The notes: generated by a model from the sequence alone, not told the origin. 40,420 nucleotides of DNA from Aeolococcus sp035552595 (GCA_035552595.1 DASZKZ010000081.1:1-40420), one strand, 5' to 3'; shown: positions 7,608 through 16,274, numbered from the stretch's first letter. Program-made: numbers and translations.

Positions 7608-8389
7608 ACGCCGCCGGCCATCTTCTCGGCGGCCCCCTGGCCGAGGTACGCCTCGATCACCTGCGGGTTGTTGCGCACCTCCTGGGGTACGCCCTCGGTG
7701 ATCTTCTCGCCGTGGTCGAGGACCACGATGCGGTCGCTGATCTCCATGACGACCTTCATGTCGTGCTCGATGAGAAAGATGGTCAGCCCCTCGTCGCGGA
7801 GGCGCGAGATGAGCGCCATCAGCTCCTTCTTCTCCTGAGGATTGAGGCCGGCGGCGGGCTCGTCGAGCAGCAGCAACCGCGGATGGGTGGCCAGCGCACG
7901 GGCGATCTCGAGGCGACGCTGCAGCCCGTAGGGAAGCTCGCGCGCGTAGGAGCCCGCGTACCGGGCGATCCCGAGCTGATCGAGGAGCTCCATCGCCCAC
8001 TCCTCGACCGACCGCTCCTCGCGCCGCGCGCGCCGAGTGCGTAGCGCCCCGTCCCACACGCGTTCCTTCATCCACCAGTGGGCGCCGACCATGACGTTGT
8101 CGAGGGCCGTCATGAACGAGAAGAGCCGGATGTTCTGGAAGGTGCGCGCGACGCCCAACTTGGTGATGCGGTGGGGCGGGAGGCCGGCGATGCTGACGTC
8201 GTCGAGGCGGATGTCGCCCGAGCTGAGCGGAAAGAGACCGGTCACGCAGTTGAACGCGGTGGTCTTGCCGGCGCCGTTGGGCCCGATCATCGACAGGATC
8301 TCTCGATCGTTGACGCTGAAGGTCACGTCCGCCACGGCCAGCAAACCGCCAAAGCGCTTGCTGAGATTGGCTATCTCGAGCAGGGCCAT
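7604..8389 (-). CDS. livG: Branched-chain amino acid ABC transporter, ATP-binding protein LivG
   Basis: First ATPase of the Liv importer: 261 residues, ATG at 8389, starting 1 nt after the livM stop. It contains Walker A GPNGAGKTT and the LivG-typical segment VARTFQNIRLFSFMTALDNVMVG, where FQNIRLF is the Q-loop. The signature LPYGLQRRLEIARAL has the LivG form (PYGxQRRLEIARA) in place of LSGGQ. Walker B is LLLLDEPAAGL, and the H-loop is FLIEHDMKVVM. It pairs with LivF on the cytoplasmic face of LivH-LivM. The stop overlaps the livF start by 4 nt, implying translational coupling. Confidence 0.96.
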   Translation of the reverse strand: MALLEIANLSKRFGGLLAVADVTFSVNDREILSMIGPNGAGKTTAFNCVTGLFPLSSGDIRLDDVSIAGLPPHRITKLGVARTFQNIRLFSFMTALDNVMVGAHWWMKERVWDGALRTRRARREERSVEEWAMELLDQLGIARYAGSYARELPYGLQRRLEIARALATHPRLLLLDEPAAGLNPQEKKELMALISRLRDEGLTIFLIEHDMKVVMEISDRIVVLDHGEKITEGVPQEVRNNPQVIEAYLGQGAAEKMAGGV

Positions 8390-8390
8390 G

Positions 8391-9947
8391 TCAGGCGATT
8401 CCCTGGACGGCGGCCAGCGACTCCGATTCGCCCGTGCTCTCCAGCTCGATCCTGCGGGCGCGGCTGGGCAGCAGCCCGCCAGGGCGGAAGAGCATCATCA
8501 GGATCAGGGCGGCACCGTACACCACGTACGTGTACGAGCTGAAGTTGATGCTGGCCAGGCCCGGAACGTTGAACGTGGTGCTCACCGTCGCCGCCCACTC
8601 GTTCATGTGCTGCAGCACCCAGAAGATGACGAAGGTGAGCACGAAGCTGCCCAGGATGACTCCGGTGATGTTGCCGATCCCGCCCAGCACGATGATGCTG
8701 AGCACCGCGATCGAGATGGAGAAGCTGAAGTCATCAGGGGACACGATGGTGACCAGCGAGCCATAGAAGGCTCCGGCCAGGCCACTCACCGAGGCGCCGA
8801 TCGCGAAGGCGAGCAGCTTGGTGGACGTGGTGTTGATGCCGGTGGCCGCCGCGGCCACCTCATCCTCGCGAAGGGCCACCCAGGCTCGTCCGACTCGAGT
8901 GTGCTGGATGTTGCGGAGCAGGATGACGACCACGATCGAAAGCGCCAGCAGCGACCAGTAGTACCACTGCGGGCTGCTGGCGAAGCTGATCGGGCCGACC
9001 TTGGGCTGGTCGATCCCGGAGATCCCGTTGGGGCCGCCCGTGAGGTTGAAGACGTTGTTGGTGGCCAGGTCCGGGACGATCTCGCCGAAGCCGAGAGTGA
9101 CGATGGCCAGGTAATCGCCGCGCAATCGCAGGGTGGGGGCACCGAGCACGGCGCCGAACAGAGACGCCGCCGCAGCCCCGATGAAGATGAGCACCCACAG
9201 CGGCAGGTGGACGTGGTGCGCCGGCGACGCCAGCGACGCACAGGTGTACGCTCCGATGGCGAAGAACGCGGCATAGCCGAGGTCGAGCAGACCGGCGAAA
9301 CCGACGACCACGTTGAGGCCCAGCGCCAGAAGCATGTAGATGGCCAGCGACGACGCCGCCCAGAGAAGGAAGTCCGGCGCCTGGTGGAACATCAGCGGAA
9401 GCAGGGCGCCAAAAGGCAGCGCAGCAACGCCGAACGCCAGGTTGGGGCGGGTCAGCACCCACCGCCTCGCGCCGTAGGCGATGGCCGCCAACGCGTAGCC
9501 GTACATGGTGAGCCACACCGCGGAGTCGGTGATGGTGCGGCCGGTGACCGGCCCGAAGAGCGGCTCCTCCTGGACCACGATGACCAGGAACCAGACGATG
9601 ATGGTGATCGCCAGGCCGGCGAGCGCCGCGGTCATGCGCAGCCGGTCTGCCCGCGGCGGGAGCGGCCGGCGGGTGAGCCGCGCCCCCAACTCCAGCAGCG
9701 GTGAGAGCACCAGGAAGAGCATGGCCACCCCGAGGATGTAGGTGAGAAACGTTCCGATCCCGGTGGGCGGCGAGCTGACCACGTCCTGGGGGCTGAACCC
9801 CGCTCCGGCGGAGAACGGCCCGATGAACCAGGGCAGCAGCCAGCCCATGAGCAGCAGGAGCGACGCGGTGCAGGCGAGGATCCAGTACACCGCCGTGCCC
9901 TGGACACGACTGCCGGGTCGGAAGGGGCGGAAGTAGCGGTCAAGCAC
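8391..9947 (-). CDS. livM: Branched-chain amino acid ABC transporter permease LivM
   Basis: Inner-membrane permease of the Liv importer. At 518 residues (GTG 9947, overlapping the livH stop by 8 nt) it is about 90-150 residues longer than common LivM proteins. The canonical core begins near residue 185 (SSLAIYMLLALGLNVVVGFAGLLDLGYAAFFAIGAY) and carries RLRGDYLAIVTLGFGEI and the LNNTGG-like FNLTGGPNGISGI. The coupling region is GRAWVALREDEVAAAATGIN. The last segment is IVLGGIGNITGVILGSFVLT. The N-terminal ~180 residues add about four or five transmembrane helices and an unusual loop (LLPWFIGPFSAGAGFSPQDVV). The extra domain resembles but exceeds the N-terminal extension of E. coli LivM. Confidence 0.94.
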   Translation of the reverse strand: MLDRYFRPFRPGSRVQGTAVYWILACTASLLLLMGWLLPWFIGPFSAGAGFSPQDVVSSPPTGIGTFLTYILGVAMLFLVLSPLLELGARLTRRPLPPRADRLRMTAALAGLAITIIVWFLVIVVQEEPLFGPVTGRTITDSAVWLTMYGYALAAIAYGARRWVLTRPNLAFGVAALPFGALLPLMFHQAPDFLLWAASSLAIYMLLALGLNVVVGFAGLLDLGYAAFFAIGAYTCASLASPAHHVHLPLWVLIFIGAAAASLFGAVLGAPTLRLRGDYLAIVTLGFGEIVPDLATNNVFNLTGGPNGISGIDQPKVGPISFASSPQWYYWSLLALSIVVVILLRNIQHTRVGRAWVALREDEVAAAATGINTTSTKLLAFAIGASVSGLAGAFYGSLVTIVSPDDFSFSISIAVLSIIVLGGIGNITGVILGSFVLTFVIFWVLQHMNEWAATVSTTFNVPGLASINFSSYTYVVYGAALILMMLFRPGGLLPSRARRIELESTGESESLAAVQGIA

Positions 9948-11097
9948 GGGTGGTCACGTCAACGCCGAAGAGGCCCACGGGCCGGAAGGTGAGGATCAGA
10001 ACCAGCACCGCAAAAATGAGCGATTCACTCCATTCTCCGCCGGCCAGTGAGCCCCCGAAGACGTAGATGATGCCGATGAGGAATCCGCCGACGCCGGCGC
10101 CGACGATGTTGCCGATGCCGCCAAGGACCGCGGCCGTGAAGGCGATGATGCCGAGCCTGAATCCCAGGTTCCATTTGACGTCGCCGTAGTTGATGCTGTA
10201 GATGATCGCCGCCGCCGCCGCCAGCGCCGACCCGATGAAGAAGGTCACGGAGATGGTGCGGTTGATGTTGATGCCGCAGAGCAGCGCCGCCGAACGGTCC
10301 TGAGCTGTGGCGCGCATCGCCTTGCCGAGTCGCGTGCCGCGGACGAACGCACCCAGAGCGAACATCAGCGCCAGCGCCATCCCCACCACGAAGATGTCCT
10401 TGGTACCCACGCTCACGCCGCCGATCTGAAATGCCTGTCCTGTGATCCAGTTGGCGCTGTGTGTGGGGGTGTTGTCCGGTCCGAACTTGACGAGCATCAC
10501 GCCCTCGATCACGAACGACACGCCGATCGCGGTGATCAGCGGTGCCAGGCGCGGTGCATCACGGAGGCGGCGGTAGGCGACGCGCTCGATGGCCATTCCG
10601 GTGAGGCCGGCGGCCACCATCGAGAGCGGGAAGAGGATGAGCAGCGCCCCCACCAGGCCGGGAAACCCGCTGGTCGCGAGCGAGTCGAGGTGCAGCTTGT
10701 CGGCGAAGATGATCGCGTAGAAGCCGGAGAGTGTGAAGACATCGCCATGGGCGAAGTTGATCAGCTCGATGATCCCGTAGACCATGGTGTATCCGATGGC
10801 CACGAGCGCGTAGATGGCGCCCAGCACCATGGCGTTGCGGATCTGCTGTCCCATCAGGGTTGATCCGCCGTTCCTGAAGACCGCGAGCACCGCCAGCAAG
10901 ATCGCGATCAGCAGAAGGGCGGCGAACCTGTTGGAGGCCTGGTGGTAGAGGATGCGGAAGATGGGGAGCGCTCTCCGTGCCACGCCGCCCGTGTCGCGCG
11001 GCCGCGCCACCAGCCCGGACGCCACCACCAGCGGGCGTCGTTCCAGCGCCGGTGGGCCCCCGCCCGCGCCAGCCACCGACCCGCTTTCCTCGCTCAT
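9940..11097 (-). CDS. livH: Branched-chain amino acid ABC transporter permease LivH
   Basis: Partner permease of LivM: 385 residues, ATG at 11097. It has a long soluble N-terminus of about 45 residues (Gly/Pro/Arg-rich), then a hydrophobic segment RFAALLLIAILLAVLAVF. The LivH core follows: GAIYALVAIGYTMVYGIIELINFAHGDVFTLSGFYA, then FVRGTRLGKAMRATAQDRSAALLCGINI, the loop that contacts the ATPases. It ends with GIIYVFGGSLAGGEWSESLIFAVLVLILTFRPVGLFG. The family length is about 290-310, so the N-terminal extension is extra. An intrinsic terminator lies 17 nt upstream of its start, so its expression should depend on read-through from the binding-protein gene. Confidence 0.95.
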   Translation of the reverse strand: MSEESGSVAGAGGGPPALERRPLVVASGLVARPRDTGGVARRALPIFRILYHQASNRFAALLLIAILLAVLAVFRNGGSTLMGQQIRNAMVLGAIYALVAIGYTMVYGIIELINFAHGDVFTLSGFYAIIFADKLHLDSLATSGFPGLVGALLILFPLSMVAAGLTGMAIERVAYRRLRDAPRLAPLITAIGVSFVIEGVMLVKFGPDNTPTHSANWITGQAFQIGGVSVGTKDIFVVGMALALMFALGAFVRGTRLGKAMRATAQDRSAALLCGININRTISVTFFIGSALAAAAAIIYSINYGDVKWNLGFRLGIIAFTAAVLGGIGNIVGAGVGGFLIGIIYVFGGSLAGGEWSESLIFAVLVLILTFRPVGLFGVDVTTRA

Positions 11098-11114
11098 GCC
11101 GTCTCCGCGGTGCG

Positions 11115-11147
11115 AAAAAAGGGGAGAGCGCGACGTGCGCTCTCCCC
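11115..11147 (-). terminator. Rho-independent terminator between the binding-protein gene and livH
   Basis: On the minus strand the transcript downstream of the binding-protein stop forms a perfect 11-bp stem: AGGGGAGAGCGC region at 11147-11137, loop ACGTC, GCGCTCTCCCC at 11131-11121. Six consecutive T follow at once (complement of AAAAAA 11115-11120). This is a textbook intrinsic terminator placed inside the operon, 18 nt after the stop codon. Confidence 0.88.
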
Positions 11148-11164
11148 TGGTGGTCAGATGCCGA

Positions 11165-12517
11165 TCAGCTCTTCACCGAGACGTTGCCGCTGGTGTCGAC
11201 CGCGTAGGTGTTGGCTGTCGTCCACGCTCCGGCGCTCACCTTGTAGAGGGTGAACCCGGTGTTGGTGGTGTCACCGTTCTGGTCGAAGCCCGTGTGTCCG
11301 AGCGCGCCATCGTACGAGGTGTTGTGGAGCTGGGCCACGACCGCGTCCCGGAAGGTCTGGGTGTCCGAGGGCAGCTGGCCGTTGTTGGCGGTGATCACGT
11401 TCTTGATCGCCTGGATGAGGATGTTCATGGCATCGTAGCCGTACGCGCTGTAGGGCTCCTTCTTGGCATCGTTGTACGGCGCCGGCTGGCTGGCGAAGCG
11501 GGTCGCGTAGTCGGAGTAGAACTGCGCCGAGCTCTGCAGCTTGGTGACGTCCGGTGCGCTGGTCGCCTCCGAACCGTCGGCAGCTGTCGCCTTGGAGCCG
11601 GAGTTGGCATCGGTGATGAACTTGGTGTCCTGGCAGCCGTCCCCGCCGAGCAGAGGGATGTTGAGACCGGCCGAGACCATGTCGCGGCGGACCAGACCGC
11701 ACCCGTTGCCGGTGGTGCCCCCGAAGAAGATCAGCTGGGCACCCTTGCTCTGAGCGTCGCTCATCTGGGTCGCGAACGTGGTGGTCGACCCGGGAAGGCT
11801 GGTGGACGCCACCACCGTGCCGCCGTCGGCGGTGTACGCCTTCTCGAAGAGGAGAGCGAGGCCGCGGCCGTAGGCCTCCTGGTCGTCGATGACGTATGCC
11901 TTGGTGAGGTTGAGCGCCTTGGCGGCGACGTAGCCGAGGATGTCGCCCTGGCTCACGTCACTGGCGATGACCCGGAAGTAGGTGTGGGGACCCTGGTACA
12001 GGGATGCGGTGTCGATCTTGATGGTCGGGTCGCTGCACACCGGCACCACCGCCGTCAGGCAAGGGTTGGTGTTCGCGGGGCTGATCAGCGCCAGGTGGGC
12101 CGCTGTCGCCTTGGGGATCTCGGCCAGCGCGACCGAGGAGTTGAAGGGACCGACCACGCCGACCACCGAGGAGTCCGCGGCAAGGGCGGTGATGTTCTGG
12201 GCGCCCTGAGCGGGGTCATGGCCGTTCTTGGCGACCGAGGAGTCGTCCTTGCTGACGTACTTCAGAGTGCACCCGCCGAGAGTCTTCTTGGTGTTGGCCT
12301 GCTCGACCGCGAGCTGTGCGGCCATGGCCGGGAACGGCCCGTCGGTGGCGTCTCCTCCGGTGAGGGGAAGGTCGGTCGCGACGGTGACCGTGCCCTTGCA
12401 CCCGGCGATGCCCGAGCCTCCGGCGCTGCTGCTCGTGGCCGTCGACGTGCCGCACGCCGATAGGGCGATGAGGCCGGCGGCCCCGGCGATGGGCAGCAGC
12501 CGTTTGAACAAGCTCAT
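11165..12517 (-). CDS. livK: Branched-chain amino acid ABC transporter substrate-binding lipoprotein
   Basis: Extracytoplasmic solute-binding component of the Liv system: 450 residues. ATG 12517 gives MSLFKRLLPIAGAAGLIALSACGTS with lipobox LSAC (Cys about 22), and GGGAGAGG precedes it; a TTG 15 nt upstream is a weaker alternative. A Ser/Gly-rich linker is followed by a Peripla_BP_6 fold beginning GTVTVATDLPLTGGDA. It continues with GVVGPFNSSVALAEIPKATAAHLALISPANTNP and ILGYVAAKALNLTKAYVIDDQEAYGRGLALLFEKAY, standard for this family. The ligand may be a branched-chain amino acid, but the family also binds amides, urea or aromatic compounds. First gene of the operon, with its own promoter upstream and a terminator downstream. 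Confidence 0.94.
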   Translation of the reverse strand: MSLFKRLLPIAGAAGLIALSACGTSTATSSSAGGSGIAGCKGTVTVATDLPLTGGDATDGPFPAMAAQLAVEQANTKKTLGGCTLKYVSKDDSSVAKNGHDPAQGAQNITALAADSSVVGVVGPFNSSVALAEIPKATAAHLALISPANTNPCLTAVVPVCSDPTIKIDTASLYQGPHTYFRVIASDVSQGDILGYVAAKALNLTKAYVIDDQEAYGRGLALLFEKAYTADGGTVVASTSLPGSTTTFATQMSDAQSKGAQLIFFGGTTGNGCGLVRRDMVSAGLNIPLLGGDGCQDTKFITDANSGSKATAADGSEATSAPDVTKLQSSAQFYSDYATRFASQPAPYNDAKKEPYSAYGYDAMNILIQAIKNVITANNGQLPSDTQTFRDAVVAQLHNTSYDGALGHTGFDQNGDTTNTGFTLYKVSAGAWTTANTYAVDTSGNVSVKS

Positions 12518-12553
12518 GAACCTCTCCCGCAATGGATTGACTAAGTGGTGTGC

Positions 12554-12583
12554 TATCTACACGTACAACTGGTGCCCTGTCAA
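12554..12583 (-). promoter_or_regulatory. Sigma70-type promoter of the Liv operon
   Basis: On the minus strand a perfect -35 TTGACA (12583-12578) is followed by an 18-nt spacer and TAGATA (12559-12554). A start near 12547 would leave an untranslated leader of about 30 nt carrying the GGGAGAGG ribosome site before ATG 12517. GTGT-N7-ACAC straddles the -10 and could be an operator. Confidence 0.65.
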
Positions 12584-12641
12584 ATACACGAGCAATGACC
12601 GCGGCGCGGCTTTCGCGTCAAACGCCGCTGAGACCCATGAA

Positions 12642-12653
12642 GGTTTGCAAACC
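12642..12653. repeat. 12-bp perfect palindrome in the divergent gap
   Basis: GGTTTGCAAACC is a perfect inverted repeat between the Liv operon promoter and the plus-strand membrane protein gene (34 nt before its ATG). Size, symmetry and A/T-rich character in GC-rich surroundings suit a repressor or activator site. The regulator is unknown. Confidence 0.45.
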
Positions 12654-12686
12654 GATGTGGAGGGTTGTCGGGTTGGTGTCGGACTG

Positions 12687-13382
12687 ATGGCGGCGATTGT
12701 CGCGGCCACGATCAGCGCTGCGTTCGCCGGGGTCGTGTTCCGGCGCTTCACGGCCTCCGGGCGGCCCGCCTTCGCGGCCTGGACCGCCGGGTTGCTCATC
12801 TTCGCCGCGGCCGCGGCCTGCCAGGCCGCAGGCGAGCGGGGCGGCTTCGACGCTGCCCTGTTCCGCGCCTTCTACCTCCTCGGCGGCGTCCTCGGCGTGA
12901 TCTGGCTCTCCATGGGGACGCTCCACCTCCTGGCACCGCGCCGCGCGGCCGCGACGGCGACCGTCGTGCTCGTGGCGGTCACCCTGCTCCTCGCCCTCGA
13001 CGCCGCCGTGGTGCCCGTGGACGGAGCGCGTCTGAGCACCGCGGCCGGCGTCCTCGGCGACGCCATCTCCTCGGGGTCGCCGCTGCACCTCGGGGCGGTG
13101 GTTCTCAACATCCTGGGGAGCCTGATCCTGGTGGGCGGCTCGGGCTGGTCCGCATTCCGGCTGCTGCGCGACCACGGGGGCGCCGACCGGGTGGTCTGCA
13201 ACGTCCTGCTCACCGCCGGCGCGCTGGTCATCGCCGCCGGGTTCAGCGCGGCCAAGCTGGCGGGTGGAGCGCTCGACACCCTGGGCCTCTATGAGGCGAT
13301 CGGCATCGCCATCATGTTCATCGGCTTTCTCAGCCTGGGTCGCTTGCCGAGGGCCGGAACCAGGACGGCACCCGGGCTCTGA
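12687..13382 (+). CDS. Seven-helix membrane protein of unknown function
   Basis: A 231-residue integral membrane protein. ATG 12687 is chosen because the first helix (AAIVAATISAAFAGVVF) starts there; the open frame extends further upstream but only into intergenic and livK-antisense sequence, and no well-placed Shine-Dalgarno is visible. About seven hydrophobic segments follow at regular spacing, including AAWTAGLLIFAAAAACQAA, FYLLGGVLGVIWLSMGTLHLL, TATVVLVAVTLLLALDAAVV, VVLNILGSLILVGGSGWSAF, LLTAGALVIAAGFSAAKL and IGIAIMFIGFLSLGRL. The regular helix layout is reminiscent of 7TM sensor input modules, but no family is identified. The aminotransferase operon starts 67 nt downstream on the same strand. 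Confidence 0.7.
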   Translation: MAAIVAATISAAFAGVVFRRFTASGRPAFAAWTAGLLIFAAAAACQAAGERGGFDAALFRAFYLLGGVLGVIWLSMGTLHLLAPRRAAATATVVLVAVTLLLALDAAVVPVDGARLSTAAGVLGDAISSGSPLHLGAVVLNILGSLILVGGSGWSAFRLLRDHGGADRVVCNVLLTAGALVIAAGFSAAKLAGGALDTLGLYEAIGIAIMFIGFLSLGRLPRAGTRTAPGL

Positions 13383-13449
13383 GGCGACGCGCTACGCTGC
13401 CGGCGGACCGCGCGCCCTTCGCACCGCGGCCGGTACATGGGAGAACGCG

Positions 13450-14766
13450 GTGACCGACCTTGCCGTCCGGGGGGAGAACAGCGCGGCGCTGTGGCGCGAG
13501 CGCGACGCGGAGCTGCTCTCGCCCGCCTACGCTCGGTACTCCGACCTGGTCATCGACCACGCCCTGGGTGCGCACCTCCATACCGTCGACGGCCGCGACG
13601 TTCTCGACTTCGGGTGTGGGATCGGGGTCACCAACCTCGGCCATCTCCATCCCGCCGTCGTCGCGGCGGTGCACGAGCAGGTCGACAAGCTCTGGCACAC
13701 GTCGGTGACCGCTCTCAGCCCCAGGATGGTGGAGGCCGCCGCCGCGCTGGTGTCGGTGACCCCTGACGGGCTCGACCAGGTCTTTCTCAACAACAGCGGG
13801 GCGGAGGCGGTCGAGTCGAGCATCAAGCTGGCCCGCCGCGCCACCGGCCGGACCGAGATCATCGCGTTCACCGGAGCCTTCCACGGGCGCACCTACGGCG
13901 CCGTCACCCTGACCGCGAGCAAGGCGAAGTATCGCGAGGGGATGGGACCGTTCCTGCCCGGCGTGCACCACGTCCGCTACCCGCACTGCTTCCGCTACTG
14001 CCAGCACGGACCGGATCAGGCCTGTCCGATCGCGCGCGGTGACGAGATCGCCCACCTCTTCAAGACGACCGTGCCGGCCGACACCGTGGCCGCCATCATC
14101 GTGGAGCCTCTCCAGGGCGAGGGCGGCGTCGTGGTGCCGCCGGCGAGCTTCCTGCCCCGCCTGCGCGAGATCTGCGACGCCAACGGCATCCTGCTGGTGT
14201 GCGACGAGGTGCAGAGTGGGTTCGGCAGGACCGGACGGTTCTTCTGCGTCGAGCACACCGGGGTCACCCCCGACATCATGTGCGTGGCCAAGGCCTTCGG
14301 CAACGGGCTGCCGATCGCGGGCCTCGCCGCCACCCACGCGGTCATGTCGAAGTGGCACCCCGGTGAGCACGGCACCACCTACGGCGGCAACGCCGTGGCC
14401 TGCGCAGCCGCGGTCGCCGTCATCGAGACGATGCGCGCGGAGCGCCTGCCCGAACGGGCGGCGGCACTGGGGAAGCGAGCTCTCCAACGCCTCTCCGGCT
14501 GGGCCGAGGACATCCCCGAGATGGGAGACGTCCGCGGCCTGGGGCTGATGATCGGCATCGAGTTCAGGCGCGGCGACCAGCCCGCCCCCGAGATCGCGGC
14601 GCGAGTGCAGCGTCGCTGCCTGGAGCGCGACCTGCTCCTGCTCACCTGCGGGATCGACGACAACGTGATCCGCCTCCTGCCCCCTCTGACCATCGACGAA
14701 GGTGACCTGGAGTCAGGGCTGGACATCCTCGAGGAGTGCGTGCGAGAGGAGACGGCGGCGCGATGA
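13450..14766 (+). CDS. gabT: Class III PLP aminotransferase (4-aminobutyrate aminotransferase-like)
   Basis: Transfers an omega-amino group, most likely from 4-aminobutyrate or a related omega-amino acid or diamine, to a 2-oxo acid. It is 438 residues from GTG 13450, preceded by GGGAGAA (13439-13445). Class III features are visible: VFLNNSGAEAVESSIKLARRATGR (PLP phosphate loop), AFHGRTYGAVTLTASK, AIIVEPLQGEGGVVVPP, the cofactor aspartate in LLVCDEVQSGFGRTG, and the Schiff-base lysine K281 in CVAKAFGNGLPIAG. The insert CFRYCQHGPDQACP is typical of the GABA/acetylornithine-like subgroup. It overlaps the aldehyde dehydrogenase as ATGA, which supports an amine to aldehyde to acid pathway. Substrate not certain. 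Confidence 0.88.
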   Translation: MTDLAVRGENSAALWRERDAELLSPAYARYSDLVIDHALGAHLHTVDGRDVLDFGCGIGVTNLGHLHPAVVAAVHEQVDKLWHTSVTALSPRMVEAAAALVSVTPDGLDQVFLNNSGAEAVESSIKLARRATGRTEIIAFTGAFHGRTYGAVTLTASKAKYREGMGPFLPGVHHVRYPHCFRYCQHGPDQACPIARGDEIAHLFKTTVPADTVAAIIVEPLQGEGGVVVPPASFLPRLREICDANGILLVCDEVQSGFGRTGRFFCVEHTGVTPDIMCVAKAFGNGLPIAGLAATHAVMSKWHPGEHGTTYGGNAVACAAAVAVIETMRAERLPERAAALGKRALQRLSGWAEDIPEMGDVRGLGLMIGIEFRRGDQPAPEIAARVQRRCLERDLLLLTCGIDDNVIRLLPPLTIDEGDLESGLDILEECVREETAAR

Positions 14767-16268
14767 TCACCCAGGAGCAGGCGATCCGGTCGGGCAACCT
14801 GATCGGCGGCGAGCGCCACGATGCTGTCAGCGGACGGACATTCGAATCGCGCAACCCCGCCCGCCACGACGAGGTCGTCGGCGTCTTCCCGGAGAGCTCC
14901 GCCGCCGATGTCGACGCGGCGGTGGCGGCCGCCCAGCGCGCGCTGCCGGGGTGGCGCTCGACACCCTGGCCGCGCCGCGGCGAGATCATCCTGGCGGCCG
15001 CGACCATCATGGAGCAGCGCAAGGAGGACCTCGCCCTGCTGATGACGCGCGAGATGGGCAAGGTGCTCACGGAGGCGCGCGGCGACGTTCAGGAAGCCAT
15101 CGACATGGGCAAGTTCATCGCCGGCGAGGGCCGCCGCGCGTTTGGCGAGACGGTGCCCAGCGAGCTTCGCAACAAATGGGCGATGACCATGCGCCAGCCC
15201 CTGGGCGTGGTCGGCTGCATCACCCCCTGGAACTTCCCCATCGCGATCCCCTCGTGGAAGATCTTCCCGGCCGTGATGGCCGGCAACACGGTGGTGTTCA
15301 AGCCCGCCGAGGACACCCCGCTCTGCGCGCTGCGCTTCGTCGAGATCCTCGAGGAGGCGGGGCTGCCCGCCGGGGTGGTCAACCTCGTCTTCGGTGCCGA
15401 GGAGGCGGGCGACGCGGTGGTGCGACATCCGGGCACGGTGGCCATCTTCTTCACGGGGAGCGCTGAAACCGGCCGGCTGATCGCCGCCAGCTGCGGGTCG
15501 ATGCTCAAGAAGGTGTCGCTGGAGCTCGGTGGCAAGAACGCCATCGTGGTTCTCGATGACGCCGACCTCGACCTGGCTGTCGAGGGCGCGCTCTGGGGGG
15601 CCTTCGGAACGGCCGGGCAGCGCTGCACGGCGTCGTCGCGGCTGATCGTGGAACGGAAGGTCCTCGCCGACTTCACCGGCGCGCTGGTGTCCCGTACCCG
15701 CGCGCTGCGGGTGGGCGACGGCCTGGTCGACGGGGTCGACGTGGGACCGGTGATCAACGAGACACAGCTGCGCCGCATCCACGGCTACACGGAGATCGGT
15801 GTCGAGGAGGGCGCCGAGCTGCTCACCGGCGGAGAGGTGGCCCGCGACGGTGACCTGGCCCGTGGATTCTTCTACACCCCCACCGTGTTCGCGGCGGTCA
15901 GCCCCTCGATGCGCATCGCCCAGGAGGAGATCTTCGGGCCCACCACCGCGATCCTTCCCGTCGACTCGCTGGAGGACGCTCTGGCCGCGGCCAACTCCAC
16001 CCAGTTCGGGCTCAGCCTGAGCATCTACACCAACGACCTGCGTCACGCCTTCCGCGCCATTCACGAGCTCGAGTCCGGGATCGTCTACGTCAATGCGCCC
16101 ACCATCGGGGCGGAGATCCAGCTTCCCTTCGGCGGCACCAAGAACACCGGCAACGGACACCGCGAGGCAGGCGGCCACGTGCTCGACGAGTTCAGCGAAT
16201 GGAAAGCGATCTACATCGACTACAGCGGGCGTCTGCAGCGCGCTCAGATCGACACCGACACCCCGTAG
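14763..16268 (+). CDS. NAD(P)-dependent aldehyde dehydrogenase (succinate-semialdehyde dehydrogenase-like)
   Basis: Oxidises an aldehyde, probably the semialdehyde made by the preceding aminotransferase, to the acid. It is 501 residues from ATG 14763, translationally coupled to gabT (ATGA overlap). Motifs: GCITPWNFPIAIPSWKIFPA (cofactor and oxyanion Asn), KPAEDTP, FFTGSAETGRLI (Rossmann glycine loop), catalytic-base Glu at about 254 in SLELGGKNA, catalytic Cys at about 288 in GTAGQRCTASSR, and EEIFGPTTAILP. Length and motifs are those of the ALDH superfamily. Succinate semialdehyde is the inferred substrate from context only; other omega-semialdehydes are possible. Confidence 0.9.
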   Translation: MITQEQAIRSGNLIGGERHDAVSGRTFESRNPARHDEVVGVFPESSAADVDAAVAAAQRALPGWRSTPWPRRGEIILAAATIMEQRKEDLALLMTREMGKVLTEARGDVQEAIDMGKFIAGEGRRAFGETVPSELRNKWAMTMRQPLGVVGCITPWNFPIAIPSWKIFPAVMAGNTVVFKPAEDTPLCALRFVEILEEAGLPAGVVNLVFGAEEAGDAVVRHPGTVAIFFTGSAETGRLIAASCGSMLKKVSLELGGKNAIVVLDDADLDLAVEGALWGAFGTAGQRCTASSRLIVERKVLADFTGALVSRTRALRVGDGLVDGVDVGPVINETQLRRIHGYTEIGVEEGAELLTGGEVARDGDLARGFFYTPTVFAAVSPSMRIAQEEIFGPTTAILPVDSLEDALAAANSTQFGLSLSIYTNDLRHAFRAIHELESGIVYVNAPTIGAEIQLPFGGTKNTGNGHREAGGHVLDEFSEWKAIYIDYSGRLQRAQIDTDTP

Positions 16269-16274
16269 TCCAGC

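Noticed and set aside
8037..9704. A 555-codon plus-strand open frame opposite livG/livM
   Set aside because: Asp/Glu/Arg/His-rich low-complexity antisense of membrane-protein codons; no motifs.
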